Shown: positions 12,001 to 23,155 of the stretch, in pieces | How positions within the stretch are numbered: position 1 is the stretch's first letter | How the letters are laid out: every line of letters begins with the position of its first letter | NCBI GenBank assembly: GCA_020747015.1 | Contig: JAGTJM010000023.1 | Coordinates: 372,001-436,000 of the forward strand | DNA length: 64,000 nt | Source: Pyrenochaeta sp. MPI-SDFR-AT-0127 | Lineage: Eukaryota; Ascomycota; Dothideomycetes; Pleosporales; Cucurbitariaceae | Direction of reading: 5' to 3' | Program-made: the position numbers and the translations under genes | The notes under the pieces: generated by a model | The model's database searches: none | Seen by the model: only the letters and a program-made list of their open reading frames with translations | Told to the model about the DNA's origin: nothing

Positions 12001-12088
12001 GGTGCGCAAGACTACACTGGCAGAAACCCATGATGATCGATTGTTCTCTGAAAAATGGCTGGCATACATAATCTCTGAGCAAGAATAG
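9059..12088 (+). CDS. NLR-like protein: HET / NB-ARC NTPase / TPR repeats
   Basis: Two exons, 9059-9869 and 9939-12088, give 986 residues. Domains in order: an N-terminal HET domain at 1-250 (YAILSHTW, FWVDTCCIN, GWTLQELLAP); an NB-ARC-type NTPase with P-loop GLGGTGKT at 310-317 and Walker B WLIVLDNADD; then six full 42-residue kinesin-light-chain-like TPR units plus a partial one from about residue 714 to the end. This is the fungal NLR layout: a death-effector HET domain, an oligomerisation switch and a repeat sensor. The TPR units are nearly identical at the DNA level, so unit number may vary between strains. The frame-keeping acceptor is AAG at 9936-9938; the nearer TAG at 9929-9931 would put a stop shortly downstream. 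Ligand and partner cannot be seen. Confidence 0.88.
9870..9938 (+). other. 69-bp intron linking HET and NB-ARC exons
   Basis: The donor is GTATGT. The intron length is a multiple of three and the intron carries an in-frame TAG at 9929-9931. Retention would therefore give a 290-residue HET-only protein. Only the AAG acceptor joins the HET and NB-ARC frames. Confidence 0.7.
11268..12062 (+). repeat. Tandem 126-bp TPR-coding repeats
   Basis: Six full 126-bp units and a partial seventh each encode a 42-residue TPR unit with the core LLEHVV...TLAE.HPDRLASQHALG. Units four to six are the most alike and the first two are the most diverged. The pattern fits recent unit duplication or gene conversion in a sensor domain. 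Confidence 0.85.
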
Positions 12089-12394
12089 AATACACACTTT
12101 CAACTTCAAGGATTGTTTAGCGTCCAACACCTCGTACCTGCATAGCATCCGAAGACATGCAATATCATGAATACTTCATATCTGCGGATATACCCATGCG
12201 TTGGCTAATTTGTTCAGAAAAAGATGGAAACATCATCACGTAACAAGAACCGGCCTCAGTCTTTCCCACTACCGCAATTCTATTTTTGTGTCATGAGGTT
12301 TAAGGACTTGTTGACGCTCTAGTAGTATATCCAGCGGCTGATTAGGTAAGAAACGGAGAGGGCTTAATTGTCATTCCAATTACAATCCAACACG
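12089..12394. other. Convergent 3' ends of the NLR and sirtuin genes
   Basis: A 306-bp AT-rich spacer. No gene or repeat seen. Confidence 0.5.
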
Positions 12395-13476
12395 CTAAAG
12401 TATACGCTTTTCGAGAGGAGGATTCGCGTCAGTAGACCCTGCACATGGAAAGCTAGGCGTGAGGCTCTTCAGTGTCGGATCAAAGGCAGGTGGAGTAGTA
12501 GAAAGATGCACTGCAATTTTCTTGTCGTTGTCTGCCAAATTTTTTGACATCGCCTGGCCATCATCCGATCCAATTACACTTTTCAGAACTTCTGGTAATG
12601 TTTTTGACGCATCGCCTTGGAAATACCAGTGGTCTGCTCCAAATTGTAGATCGTCTTCTACCCTATCCGGGGCTTCGATGTCAAAAACAGCTACTCGAGC
12701 ACCCCTCTCGATTGCGCGATCGACGTATTCGGCTGCCGGAAAAACATTGAGGCTTGTACCGACAATGAGTATCAGGTCGACTGGTCCCTGATCAAACCAG
12801 CTATCAATCCTGTCAACAGTATCTTGATAATACTTCTCGCAAAAAGTACGACACCAGGGCGCATCAACGACCCACATTGGGAACAGTGGGGGAGTTGAGA
12901 TAATGTTGTAGGTAGAATCGTTACTGTTGCATCTGAAATATCATGCGAAACGTTAAAATTCTCAATAACGTGATCGGAAAGGCCATCATATTCAGCATAG
13001 TCGCATGAATCATTGCAGCATTCGCTGTCAAACAATGAACCATGAATGAGCGCTAACGATGGGGGATCATGACCCGCACGTTCAGATAAACCTATTTGAT
13101 TTCATCACTATGATTATTAAAGAAGTTGGCGGCAGTTCTTACCATCAATGTTTTGAGAAATTGTTAGAAAATTAGGTTTTGCAAATGCCAACCTTGCTAA
13201 TGAAAAATGACCAGCATTTGGTGATGATTTGATACAATTATATCTCCGCCAGTCACAATACTGCCAAAATAGTACTGGGTTGCGTTGGAGACAATAAGGA
13301 TTGGAAAGTTCTTGTGATGGATTGAAACCACGCCATGAAGACCCCTTCCCTCGAAAAGTGGGGATGCCCGAGCTTGTACTAAGACCAGCCCCGATCAGAG
13401 CAACAATACGCAATGAGTTCTGCAATTTTTGTGAAAAAGACACGCATGGTTCCACAAAGTCCTGAGAAGAAGACAT
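12395..13476 (-). pseudogene. Sirtuin-type NAD-dependent deacylase, frameshifted
   Basis: The first exon runs from ATG 13476 to the donor just after NIDG (about 13135). It carries the NAD-binding motifs VALIGAGLSTSSGIPTFRG and LTISQNIDG. The second exon resumes with LSERAGHDPPSLALIHGSLF, which includes the catalytic histidine, then zinc-site cysteine pairs (ECCNDSC, HCSQCG). At RPGVVLF the frame breaks between 12840 and 12841. It continues in another frame as EKYYQDT...LILIVGTSLNVFPAAEYVD, the conserved C-terminal half, to the stop at 12395. One missing base accounts for the break; the family normally has a glycine codon there. The class resembles Sirt5/class III bacterial-like sirtuins. Either a young pseudogene or a sequencing error; everything else looks intact. 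Confidence 0.75.
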
Positions 13477-13800
13477 GTGGAACGGTGTGCGGTTGCAGGA
13501 CGGAAAAGTTCGGGGGCGGCGCTTACTTGCACACGCACTGAGGATTGCTCCGTAATATAGCAGCACATATACGGAGCAGGACACATTTATGCATAACAGT
13601 GTCGAGCTCACCATTGTTTCTAAATTTCCAACCCAGTTGATATTGGGTTGGACACTGATTTGAGATAGCGCTTCATACATGGCGTTTCCCGATTTAGTTT
13701 CGAGACTCTTCAATTTCTCATCAGACGATCGTAACATTTCGTGAAGATATCTAGCCCTATCTATTCTATAGCGCCAATACGTCCTCTACGCAACAGGAAC
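13477..13800. other. Sirtuin upstream region and NTE1 3' flank
   Basis: The open frame of sirtuin exon 1 extends upstream to 13737, but the added 87 codons are unlike any sirtuin N-terminus and are probably 5' UTR. No other feature seen. Confidence 0.45.
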
Positions 13801-16800
13801 TTAAATACTGGCCCTTCGCGGTGCCATTGTCCGTCTAAGATTCTTCTCCTTCTCAGTCTCCTCCGCGACAGGCAGAACACCCTGTTCTCTTAGTTTGCCT
13901 AGGAACTCCTTCCCGTACTGGTATCCAACATCGTAAATCTCCTCAAACTTTGCAAAATCCAGGGTGCCATACGGATCAATGGGCGGGCGCATGTATCTGC
14001 AGCCCGGGGTATTCTTCGCTCTTTCAAGGGCATCGATACTGCTCACGTATGCAAGACGCGATTGAATCTCGTTGAGGGTTGGCGGGTTGGGGTAGCTGGA
14101 GAAAGGATTCCAGCGATTCCATGTGGCCCAGAAGCCGGAAAGCGAGTCTCCAAATGCTTGTGGTGTGTCTTCATCGAGACTGCCGACGTCGACGGCGAAA
14201 ATGACGTCTGCGCCTAGGGATTTCATGTGTGCGACTGTAAGGTTGTCAATGTATCCGCCATCGAGGAGCATACTGCCATTGTCGCACATGGGCGGTAAGA
14301 GGCCAGCCAGCGACATGGATGCGCGGACGTAGCGCCAGACATAACCCGAGGTGTGGATTTCTGAGCGCGATTTGCTGATGTTGGTTGTATTGCAGTAGAA
14401 TTCGAGCCAGAAGTCTTCGATCTGAGAGTTGCCAAAGGTTTTGAAGATACCGCGGTTGAACTCATGGCCAGTGGTATATGATGCAGAAGGATATGTGAGG
14501 TCAAGGGCGAAGCGCCACATGCTGCCCATACGACCAGCGAACTTTTTGGCTCGTCCGTACATAGGTACGACATCTGCATCCCAGGCATATAGTGCTCCAA
14601 TGAAACTGCCGATCGATGTACCACCGACAATGTCGATTGGTATGCCAGCCTCTTCCATAGCGCGGATGATGCCGATCTGTGATATACCTCGGGCGCCGCC
14701 TCCTCCTAGCACAAGTCCAACAGACTTACCACATAGCCGTCTAGCTAATCGATGGAAATCGCCCTTGAAAGGTGTGTCTGCCGAGTATAGCGGTGTTTGT
14801 CGGACTTTCCTGGACGTGTACTTCTGGATCTCTGCCTGGATGACTTGTACGCGTTGCTTCAGAGCGTTCCCGAAACGACGTCCTGCGTGATGAACTGGCT
14901 CTGATGTCGCGCGGTATGACATCTGGATATGATGATGACTCCCGTTGATCCATGGACGGTTCCTTAACCATTTCCGTGTCATCCCAGAAGGACAGTATCT
15001 CTCCGAATGTAGTAGCACTAATTCCTTTCGAGCAGTGGTTTTAGTAGTCAGGAGAAATCTCTCATACTCGCCAATGTTGGGAGAAGCCTCGGAGAGACCA
15101 ACAAGTAGAATGCAATCAGCTTGATTGATGCATGTCTGAGTCCAAGGCGATTTGACTGGCGTATCTACCACGTATATAACCATGCCATATCTCTCCTCAA
15201 GGTCAGCAAGGTACTGGGACAGCTTAAGCTTTCCCATTCGATTGAATGCATGCCGACCAAGGTGATTGAGAATCGCAGCTTGGTTGAGCGACACTACGCC
15301 TTGTGGCGTGCCAATTTGCGCCAGAGCAGTCACAAGCCGGCTCGCAAAATCTACAACAGGTATTCCAGCAGTAACAGGAAGAATTGTCACTGTCCGAAGA
15401 TTGACCGTGGAAGACACATTAGCCCTCGTAGCCTTGCTGCTTCTTTCTTTGCTTTGCTCAAATAGCGGATCATCGACTAGTGCTCGCATGCGGGAAGCGA
15501 TAATTTTCGAAATCTTGATCGTGATGCCTGGATGTTCCAAAGCGAGGCTATTGAAGAGCGTCTTGGGGAACTTTGCAAGTTCTGTGTCGCGGATAGCATG
15601 TAATGAAGCTGGTCGCGCAGATTCAGTCAGAACCTCGAGTTCGCCAACACTATCACCTTGTCCATACTCCCCAATCACTTTCATAGCACTATTCTCCGCA
15701 TCTCGGATAGCTCGCAGTCTTCCGTTCAAGACGATGTAAATTGCATCGCTCTCATCGCCTTGGTTGTAGATCACTTGTCCCGAATTGACTTGCACCCATT
15801 CTAGGGCAAAGTCAATATGCTGAATCAAGCGGGGAAGGAGAGTCGTGAGACGCTTTGCCATTGTAAGCAGGACAACAGGGTATCTCTCAACAATCCTCTC
15901 AATTGACGCTCGGGGCAGGAAACCCACGTAAACGTCAGTCTTTGCTGTAACATCGACAAAGGATCGGTTCGAGGACACTGTTCCAAGATACCCTGCCAAA
16001 CCACCCGGTCGCGTCATAAATAGGCTCTTTCTTGAACGCTTCTTCTTACCGCCATCGGATACATGCCGCAAAGAGGAGCTTGTAGCCGTTCGTCTGAGTT
16101 GAGGATTAAAGAGATCTTCCTCAGTGTACCCAGGGGCACCTCCAAATACATTTGTTTCTGAGCTGTCCTCTTCAATTGGCACGCTAACGTCGAGGAAGCC
16201 ATCAATCACATAGTATAGGCCAGGATTTCTCTCGCCTTGCTCGACAAGCACGGAGTCTTTGGGAAAGAAAACAATTTCCACGTCGTTGACGATTTCTTCT
16301 GTGATATTGTGGGAGCCTACAGCACTCATGGTCGACATGTTTGATGCAGAGGTGATTGACTCAGAGTCTCCATCTCTTGAGGCTTCATAGGGATCGATGA
16401 AGCCAAATGCGTTGGTAAAAATGGCCTTCTGTCGTTTGGTATCAAATGAAACGAGCCTGGGTGATTGCTCCACCGACACAGCTGGCTTGGGGATAGGATT
16501 CTCAGGGTTGGTGAGACCAATAGCTTTGAACATACAACCAAGGATAGACTCTCTGAACACAGTAGCCTCATCTATAGATTCTTGTCGATGCAACGTTTTA
16601 GGCCGTAACGACGGCGAGGCGAAGGGGTTGAAAGAGCTAGCGTCAAGCGGTGTGCGAGCATCACGGCGGTCGTGTTGATATGGCTGAGAGAAGCTGTTGC
16701 GACCCGAACGCCCGGTTCCTCGAGCCATTTGGCTATTGGTTAATAGATCACCTGCACTGATGCGATCATTGCGAGGTCCGGCGTCGGGCGAAGCCATACG

Positions 16801-18370
16801 AGAAAGTACTTCGCTGCCTACGTCCATGGAAGCGCCACGCGCAGCAGCAAGTCGAGCTTGTGCGGCAGTTCCTCTTCTCATTGATACACTAGATCTTCGT
16901 CGACGCCCAGCTCCTGGATTGTGCAGGGCTATACCCTTCATGCCTTCGTCTGAACCGATACGCTCGGTTTCCTTGGCGAATTTCTCCTTGAGTCGCTCGA
17001 GGGGAGCATCACGAAGGAAGCCGGGAAGGTCATAAGTGGTGTATTTGTTCATGAGTTTTTCTGTGCGCAGAACCTCATTGGTAAGGCTGAGGTAAGCATG
17101 GCTGGTTGCAAGTGTAACTCGTTGCAGGCGTGTAAGGATAACCTGGACAATGTGTGCCGAAGCCTTTGGATAGATGCGTGTCAGGCGGCGAAATGCTGTA
17201 GCTGGAATGATGGCAATTGTAGTGTCCACAGTCGCGCGAGCAACAATATCTGGATGTGCAGATTTGGGCTTCGAAGACCGCGAGGGCGATCTTCGGGTCT
17301 TCGTGTGCTTGAGTGGTTCGCCCAAATCATTCGTGTCTAGTGAGAGTGGCGGCACAATGGGAAGCCGTCCTCCAGCCGTAGGGCTGTTGAGTGTAGATGT
17401 TCTTCGATGCTGCAATCGGATCTCAGGGACATCATTGGGGGTGTGCGGTCGAGAATCATCTAAGCCAAAACTGCTGTTGCGGGTCATCGATGGCCTGGCG
17501 TGCCCTCCATGAGGTGATCCTGGCACACTCGACTCGGGGTCATCATCCTCATCATGACGAAGCTTAACATCCTCAGTGAACAGGGAAAGTATGGAGAACA
17601 ATGAAGACATGGGTGCTCCATTCTTGACCTCAGTGAGGAGTTGGTAGCCTTGGCGATGACCTTGATGTGTAGAGTCGCCTGACGATGTCTCACCGTCCTC
17701 GTCAGATTCAGATCCTTCTCGATTCGACTTCACAAAGATTTGGACCAAGCCATCTACAACCAAGCAAAACCCCTTTTCTTCCTCGAGCAGAATGGTCTCA
17801 CCAGCAGCAAGCCGTCGTGTTTGCATGGTCCGGGTAAGCTCATGAAATACAGGGCGCTCCAGGTAACCGAAGACTTTGATGGCACTTAGGAACTCATCCA
17901 AGTAATTGGAGAGACCTCTTTTGGAGTCGCCTTCCGCACTGTCAGGGAATACCTCGACCTGGGGTTCCTCTCGTTGCGGTTCTGGCGGTAATCTTGCGTA
18001 CATAGTCATGTAGCGATACCTCACAAAGTAGCTAATTGTGGACACGATGAACACAACGACCAGCATTCTACCCTCGTTAGATACTTGCTGCATAAATAAG
18101 CTGGTGTCCCACTTACAGTGTTGTGAAATTCATGGTGAATGTAAGGCTCATGGAAAAGAGCGTGAACAGCCACGTCGGCAAGGTGTAGCTCACCCAGAAC
18201 AAAACAGTTGGAAGTACACCAAAGACGGAGAGAATGACGCGCCCCAGTAAGCCGAGGCTAGAGGAGGGCGTTTGCTTAGCAGCTTTCATAGCGTTGATGG
18301 CGGTAGGGAGCGCTCTAGCAGAGCTATAAACAAGCGACGTCACAGGCTCTCTGGCGGCCATGGTAGCCAT
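13801..18370 (-). CDS. NTE1: Lysophospholipase NTE1, patatin-like phospholipase with cyclic-nucleotide-binding domains
   Basis: Two exons, 18370-18117 and 18067-13801 with a 49-bp intron, give 1506 residues, typical for fungal NTE1. The enzyme deacylates phosphatidylcholine and lysophosphatidylcholine to glycerophosphocholine at the endoplasmic reticulum membrane. The N-terminus has membrane segments ending in LFSMSLTFTMNFTTL. Cyclic-nucleotide-binding-like modules follow (for example near VLVEQGERNPGLYYVIDG). The C-terminal patatin domain shows the oxyanion GGGGARG, the nucleophile GTSIG and the DGG of the Ser-Asp dyad. Splicing joins MNFTTL to MLVVVFIVSTISYF in the family pattern. The ATG at 18361 is an alternative start. 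It ends RRTMAPRRASI, echoed at 4588-4635. Divergent from ARP9. Confidence 0.96.
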
Positions 18371-18875
18371 AGTAGTGTGGAAGGTTGGTAGACCTCCCGA
18401 TTTCGGACTGTCACAAGGGAACCTCCTCAAAGTTGCCAATACCGCGCTGCAAGGACAGGACGCCCATAGTGTTGCGTTCTACGAGCACGTTGATAGATCT
18501 GCAAACACACTGGAGCAAGCTTGTGACAGCCGGTGAGTGGGTCCGTGCTGACTAAGATGCAATATTCCATGGACGTTCACTCAGATTCATGCCTGGACTT
18601 GGCAGCATTTATCTCGAGATTAAAAAAGTTCAGAAGAGCTGTCGGAACACTGTACAGACCCAGGTTGCCCGGCGGAAAACTATGTGAAGGTAGCCTGGTC
18701 TGTCGGTTGTTTCTGCCGCAGCAGGGAGATCTGCATATGTATTGTGCACGGACCACCTCAGAACCTGGCACAGGCTGACTAAGACGAGCTCGTCGCCTTG
18801 CGCCTGTGAGCTTCACGCGCCGAAGTTCGCAAAACGCGCCGGAAGTCACCAATTGCGCCCGCGCCCACGCCCGCC
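18371..18875. promoter_or_regulatory. Divergent promoter region NTE1 / ARP9
   Basis: 505 bp between two divergent starts, with no supported gene inside. Specific binding sites cannot be assigned. Confidence 0.5.
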
Positions 18876-20916
18876 ATGCCTCCATTTAAGGATGACCAAA
18901 TAATAGTAGGGAAGGCATGGTAATTCAATCGCTCATGCGCTAATTTTTCGTTCAGATCATTGCGCCGGGTTCAGAGACCACGGTTGCCCAGCTGGGTCTG
19001 CCAGAGTCATTTACCCCAGCACGGCTACGTGTGCGATCGCGCATGTTCCCTGCAGAGAAAGAGGGCGAATTCGAACCGTACAAGATCCGGCGAAAGCAGG
19101 ACAAACCTGCAGCGGCGACAGGCGAGCGTTCGGAAGAAGAAAAGAAGTCAACTGAGGGGGATGACGATGAAATAGTCTGGGAGGAGGATCGTGTCTCAGA
19201 AGAGGGTGCGATATGGCCGATCCAAGAGGGAAAAATTGTAGACTGGCCCGCCTTCTTTGCGCTCATTACCCACGTTTACAACACCTTGAACCCGCCCTTT
19301 CACACCGCCATCCTACTTATCACACAGCCGGCATGGACCCCTCGAGAACACGAGAAACTTACGCAATTCTTTTTTGAGAAATTCAAGACCCCGGCCTTTG
19401 GTCTTATGGATGCAGCGCTTGCAACTTCATGGGCATACGGTGTGCACACTGCGACCGTTGTGGATATAGGGAAGAGCAAGGCCGACATTACGGCGGTTAG
19501 CGAATTCATCCCCCATACACAAGGCAGAGTCATTGCTTTGGCAGGATGTGGCGGTGAAGCCTTTACACAGGGTCTCCTTTCGAAACTGAAGGCTAAGGGC
19601 CTCAACCGAGACATGTGCGAACAACTCAAGAGATCACCCGTATGCGAGATTCTACCTGCCGGTACCCCATTACCTGGATCAGGAGAAGGCCCAGATAAGA
19701 CTGTCATTACCAACCCAGCTGCGGCAGCATCAACAGGAGCACCTGGCTCCGGTCCTGCTGCAGCCGCAGCTATTGGGAACATACCACGAGGCCCTGGTGT
19801 GGACACTGAAGTTGGCGAGGATACCGCCAACGATGAGAATGAAGGCGTCTTAGATGTCGCAAGCATTGTGGCGGGCGGAAAGATGACCGAGTACCTTGCA
19901 AAGAAAGAGAAGGAGAAGCAGGACAAGGCAATTGCGAAGAAGAAGGGTGCGCCGGTTCCAGATGCGAACAAGCCCATCAGGTTACCGAATTCGAGAAGGG
20001 AAAAGGCCACCTTTCTGTACGAAGATCACGCGCTCTTAGACACACTTAAGAACATGAATCTCAACACTCAGGACATGGCAGACGCGAAAAGTGCACTAGA
20101 CGAAGGACCGAACCGGCGAGCGCACGAAACTGGTGAGAACGGCGAACCGACATCCGCCATTGAGCAAAATGGAACTGGCGATTCAGGCTCTGTAGCGAAG
20201 CGGACGGGCTCCATTAGGCGAGAAATCGAGGTCGGAACAGAGCGCTTCATGGCTGCAAGCGATGGCACCCTGGAAAAGATTGCAGACGCAGTTCACCGAA
20301 CAATATCGTCAGTCGACGAAGTCAGCAAACGTAGTGAGCTTTGGGACTCATTGATCATTTGTGGTAATGGATCAAAGCTGCGAGGTCGGTCATGTCCTAC
20401 CATCATTCGAAGAACTCTCTTACTAACATGTACATAGGCTTCAAGGAAGCGCTTCTCCAAGCCATCCAGTCCAAGTATCTAATCTCTCCCTCATCAGCCA
20501 CTATCTTCACATCTGAGATTCCATCGAACATATCCACACCCGCTGGCACCGGCGCTAATACACCACAACCCCAACTCGGTCCACATGGTGGCTCTCAAGT
20601 CAATCCACTTCTCCTCGCAGCTACCACAGCACAGTCGGGCCATCTTATGCCACATGGAAGCAATCATCTGATGCCCGGTATGTCGCACAACACGCACTCA
20701 TCCCACGGTCAAACGCCCACATCGATCAAACATCTTAAGCCACCGGAGTACTTCCCCGAATGGAAGGACGCCGGTTTTGATGAATCAGCGTTCCTGGGTG
20801 CACAGGTTGCAGCAAAGGTGATATTTGTGGTAGATCAGGGTCAGAGCAAGGGATACATGACACGCCCAGACTACAACGATCAAGGGCCCCAAGGTATCCA
20901 TGATTACAGCCTGTAG
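18876..20916 (+). CDS. arp9: Actin-related protein Arp9, SWI/SNF-RSC chromatin remodeller subunit
   Basis: Three exons: 18876-18905, 18956-20384 and 20438-20916, with introns of 50 and 53 bp, giving 645 residues. The 10-codon first exon joins as MPPFKDDQII to IIAPGSETTVAQLGLPES, the start expected of fungal Arp9. Actin-fold segments are visible: a phosphate-binding-like start (APGSETT), ATVVDIGKSKADITAV and ALAGCGGEAFTQGLL. A long charged, Ala/Lys-rich insertion (about 215-400) and a Gly/His/Asn-rich linker near the end are typical of this divergent actin. It acts in the nucleus in ATP-dependent remodelling complexes, normally paired with Arp7-type partners. The product name comes from recognising the family, so it is firm for class and good for Arp9. 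Confidence 0.87.
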
Positions 20917-21727
20917 TCTTGGCATTCTCGAGACGTGGGTGTTGCCGGTTGGTGCTGCGGATTCACTTCAGCCTACACCAAATATGGAGTTTAGGACAGT
21001 TTATGGATATCCCGCGGCGTTGCTAAAAAGGAGGCATGGTATCTTCTTCATGGTAGTAGGCTAGCGGCGAAATGCGAAATGTAGTGAACAAGCAGAATGT
21101 TTGCTTGATCCTCTTGGTCTAATGTTCTCGTGATCGCATGTCTTCTGTCATTTTGTGTGGCAATAAGTTCACATCGATGTTCATACATTTCGTGCTGATC
21201 AAATACCAGGCTTACAAGGTTAAAAGTCCTCTATAAGATCCACTACCTATTGTAGAATACCTTTAAGCTACATTAATTAGCCTCTTAACGCGTTACAGTT
21301 ACTGATCAGTCTTATTGAAGTACCATCCAATGCCGTGTTTCTTCTGCTGATACGCGTCGGAGATGGCCGACAGGGTCCGGTCGGCTCCACGTGCTATATC
21401 TTAGCGAACGACTAGCCCGGTTAGGGTGATTGCAGCTTCCTTTTCTTCCTGCACTGATAAAGCCTGCTCGTGTCTCTTAATCTAACATTGCTCGGTTTTG
21501 GAGTTTGTTTCTGATTACCTCCAGTTGTCTGGTCAATGTGTGGCGCGGGTTACGATAAACCATCACGTATCAGGATCACTTGTCAGTTGCCGATTCCCGC
21601 CACTAGCCTTCCCTGGTTCCTGGATTAGAGCTGCCGGCATATCTGCAGGTCGAGTGCATTACCGCAATTTCGCATTCACGAAGTAGAGTCTAAATCAGCC
21701 TTGACTCGCACGTTTGAACCCAGCAAA
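20917..21727. other. Intergenic: ARP9 3' flank and guanine deaminase promoter
   Basis: No supported gene. The frame at 21498-21686 has no motif. The guanine deaminase frame extends upstream to 21701 only through TTG. Confidence 0.5.
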
Positions 21728-23155
21728 ATGGCCGCATCAGCACCCATATCGAAAACTATCTATCTTGGACCTTTCGTCCACAGCACATCACTGGCGGAAC
21801 TTGAGATCTGCGAAAGAGGAGCTATTGGAGTTGAAGAGACTGGAGTAATTAGCTTTGTCGAAAGAGATGTTTCTCCTGATGGCATAGAAGAGCTCAAGAG
21901 CAGGAAGGAAGGATGGGAAGAAGCACGAATCGTTAGCATAGAAGGAAATGGGTTCTTCTTCCCTGGATTTATCGACACGCACAACCACGCTCCACAACAC
22001 CCCAACACTGGTCTGTTTGGCAAGACTACTCTCTTGGACTGGCTTCAGACGTACACCTTCCCAATGGAGTCCTCTTTATCTTCCTTGCCCACCGCTCAGC
22101 GCATCTATCAGAACTTTGTATCTCGGACACTGTCACACGGCACGACAACATGTGCCTACTACGCCACGATTCACGTTCCGGCCACCAATTTATTAGCGGA
22201 CATCTGCTTAAATCGAGGTCAACGAGCACTCGTAGGAAGGGTGTGCATGAACAGCGACTTAAGTCCTGATTACTACCGCGATGAAAGCACGGAGACGGCT
22301 GTTCGCGACTCAAAAGCGAGTATTGACTACATCCGCTCCATAGACCCCAAGGGCGAGATTGTCAAACCTATTGTAACACCACGCTTCGCTCCCTCCTGTA
22401 CATCAGATTGTCTCTCTGCCATCAGCCAGCTTGCCAAAGAAACAGACTCTCATATCCAAACGCACATCTCGGAGAACAAAGGCGAGATCGCTCTAGTCAA
22501 GGAACTATTCCCAGGCTCCAAATCATATACAGATGTCTACGACACGCACAATCTGCTCACTCCCAAAATGATCCTCGCACACGCGGTCCACTTATCAAAA
22601 GAAGAGCGACAGACTATCCTTGAACGAGGTAGTAAGATATCTCACTGTCCTGCATCAAACACCGCAATCACATCTGGCTGTGCACCAATCCGCGATATGA
22701 TAAATGAAGGCCATACCATCGGTCTCGGCACAGATGTCAGCGGCGGCTTCCACCCCTCCATTCTCGAGAACGTGCGTCAAGCAATATGGGTGAGTCGACA
22801 TCTCGCGCTGCAGACCTCCGACGCTGCGAAGTTATCGACGGAAGAGGCACTCTACCTCGCTACACGTGGCGGTGCTGCCGTTGTAGGTCTAGAGGACAAA
22901 GTCGGCGGCTTCGAAGTGGGCAAGGAGTGGGATGCACAGATGATCAATCTCGGTGCAGTCAACGAGGATGCAAGCCAAGATCCATCATTTGAGGAGGGCC
23001 CGGTCGACATCTTTGGGTGGGAGAGTTGGCCTGACAAGGTAGAGAAATGGGTGTATAGCGGTGATGATCGGAACACCATCGCTGTATGGGTGAGAGGACG
23101 ATTGGTACATAAGACAGCGAGGTATACGGGTGCAAAGGGAGTTGCGACGCCATGA
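21728..23155 (+). CDS. Guanine deaminase
   Basis: A single exon of 475 residues starting at ATG 21728. A member of the amidohydrolase superfamily that deaminates guanine to xanthine in purine salvage and catabolism; cytosolic, with no targeting signal seen. The metal site is visible in order: PGFIDTHNHAPQ (HxH), THISEN (His), LAHAVHLS (His) and GLGTDVSGG (Asp). The segment FGKTTLLDWLQTYTFPMES is the substrate-region motif of guanine deaminases and separates it from other amidohydrolases. No oddities; length is normal for the fungal enzyme. Confidence 0.95.
   Translation: MAASAPISKTIYLGPFVHSTSLAELEICERGAIGVEETGVISFVERDVSPDGIEELKSRKEGWEEARIVSIEGNGFFFPGFIDTHNHAPQHPNTGLFGKTTLLDWLQTYTFPMESSLSSLPTAQRIYQNFVSRTLSHGTTTCAYYATIHVPATNLLADICLNRGQRALVGRVCMNSDLSPDYYRDESTETAVRDSKASIDYIRSIDPKGEIVKPIVTPRFAPSCTSDCLSAISQLAKETDSHIQTHISENKGEIALVKELFPGSKSYTDVYDTHNLLTPKMILAHAVHLSKEERQTILERGSKISHCPASNTAITSGCAPIRDMINEGHTIGLGTDVSGGFHPSILENVRQAIWVSRHLALQTSDAAKLSTEEALYLATRGGAAVVGLEDKVGGFEVGKEWDAQMINLGAVNEDASQDPSFEEGPVDIFGWESWPDKVEKWVYSGDDRNTIAVWVRGRLVHKTARYTGAKGVATP

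Noticed and set aside
19300..20010. Minus-strand frame of 236 codons
   Set aside because: Antisense to ARP9; composition mirrors its Ala/Gly-rich insertion.
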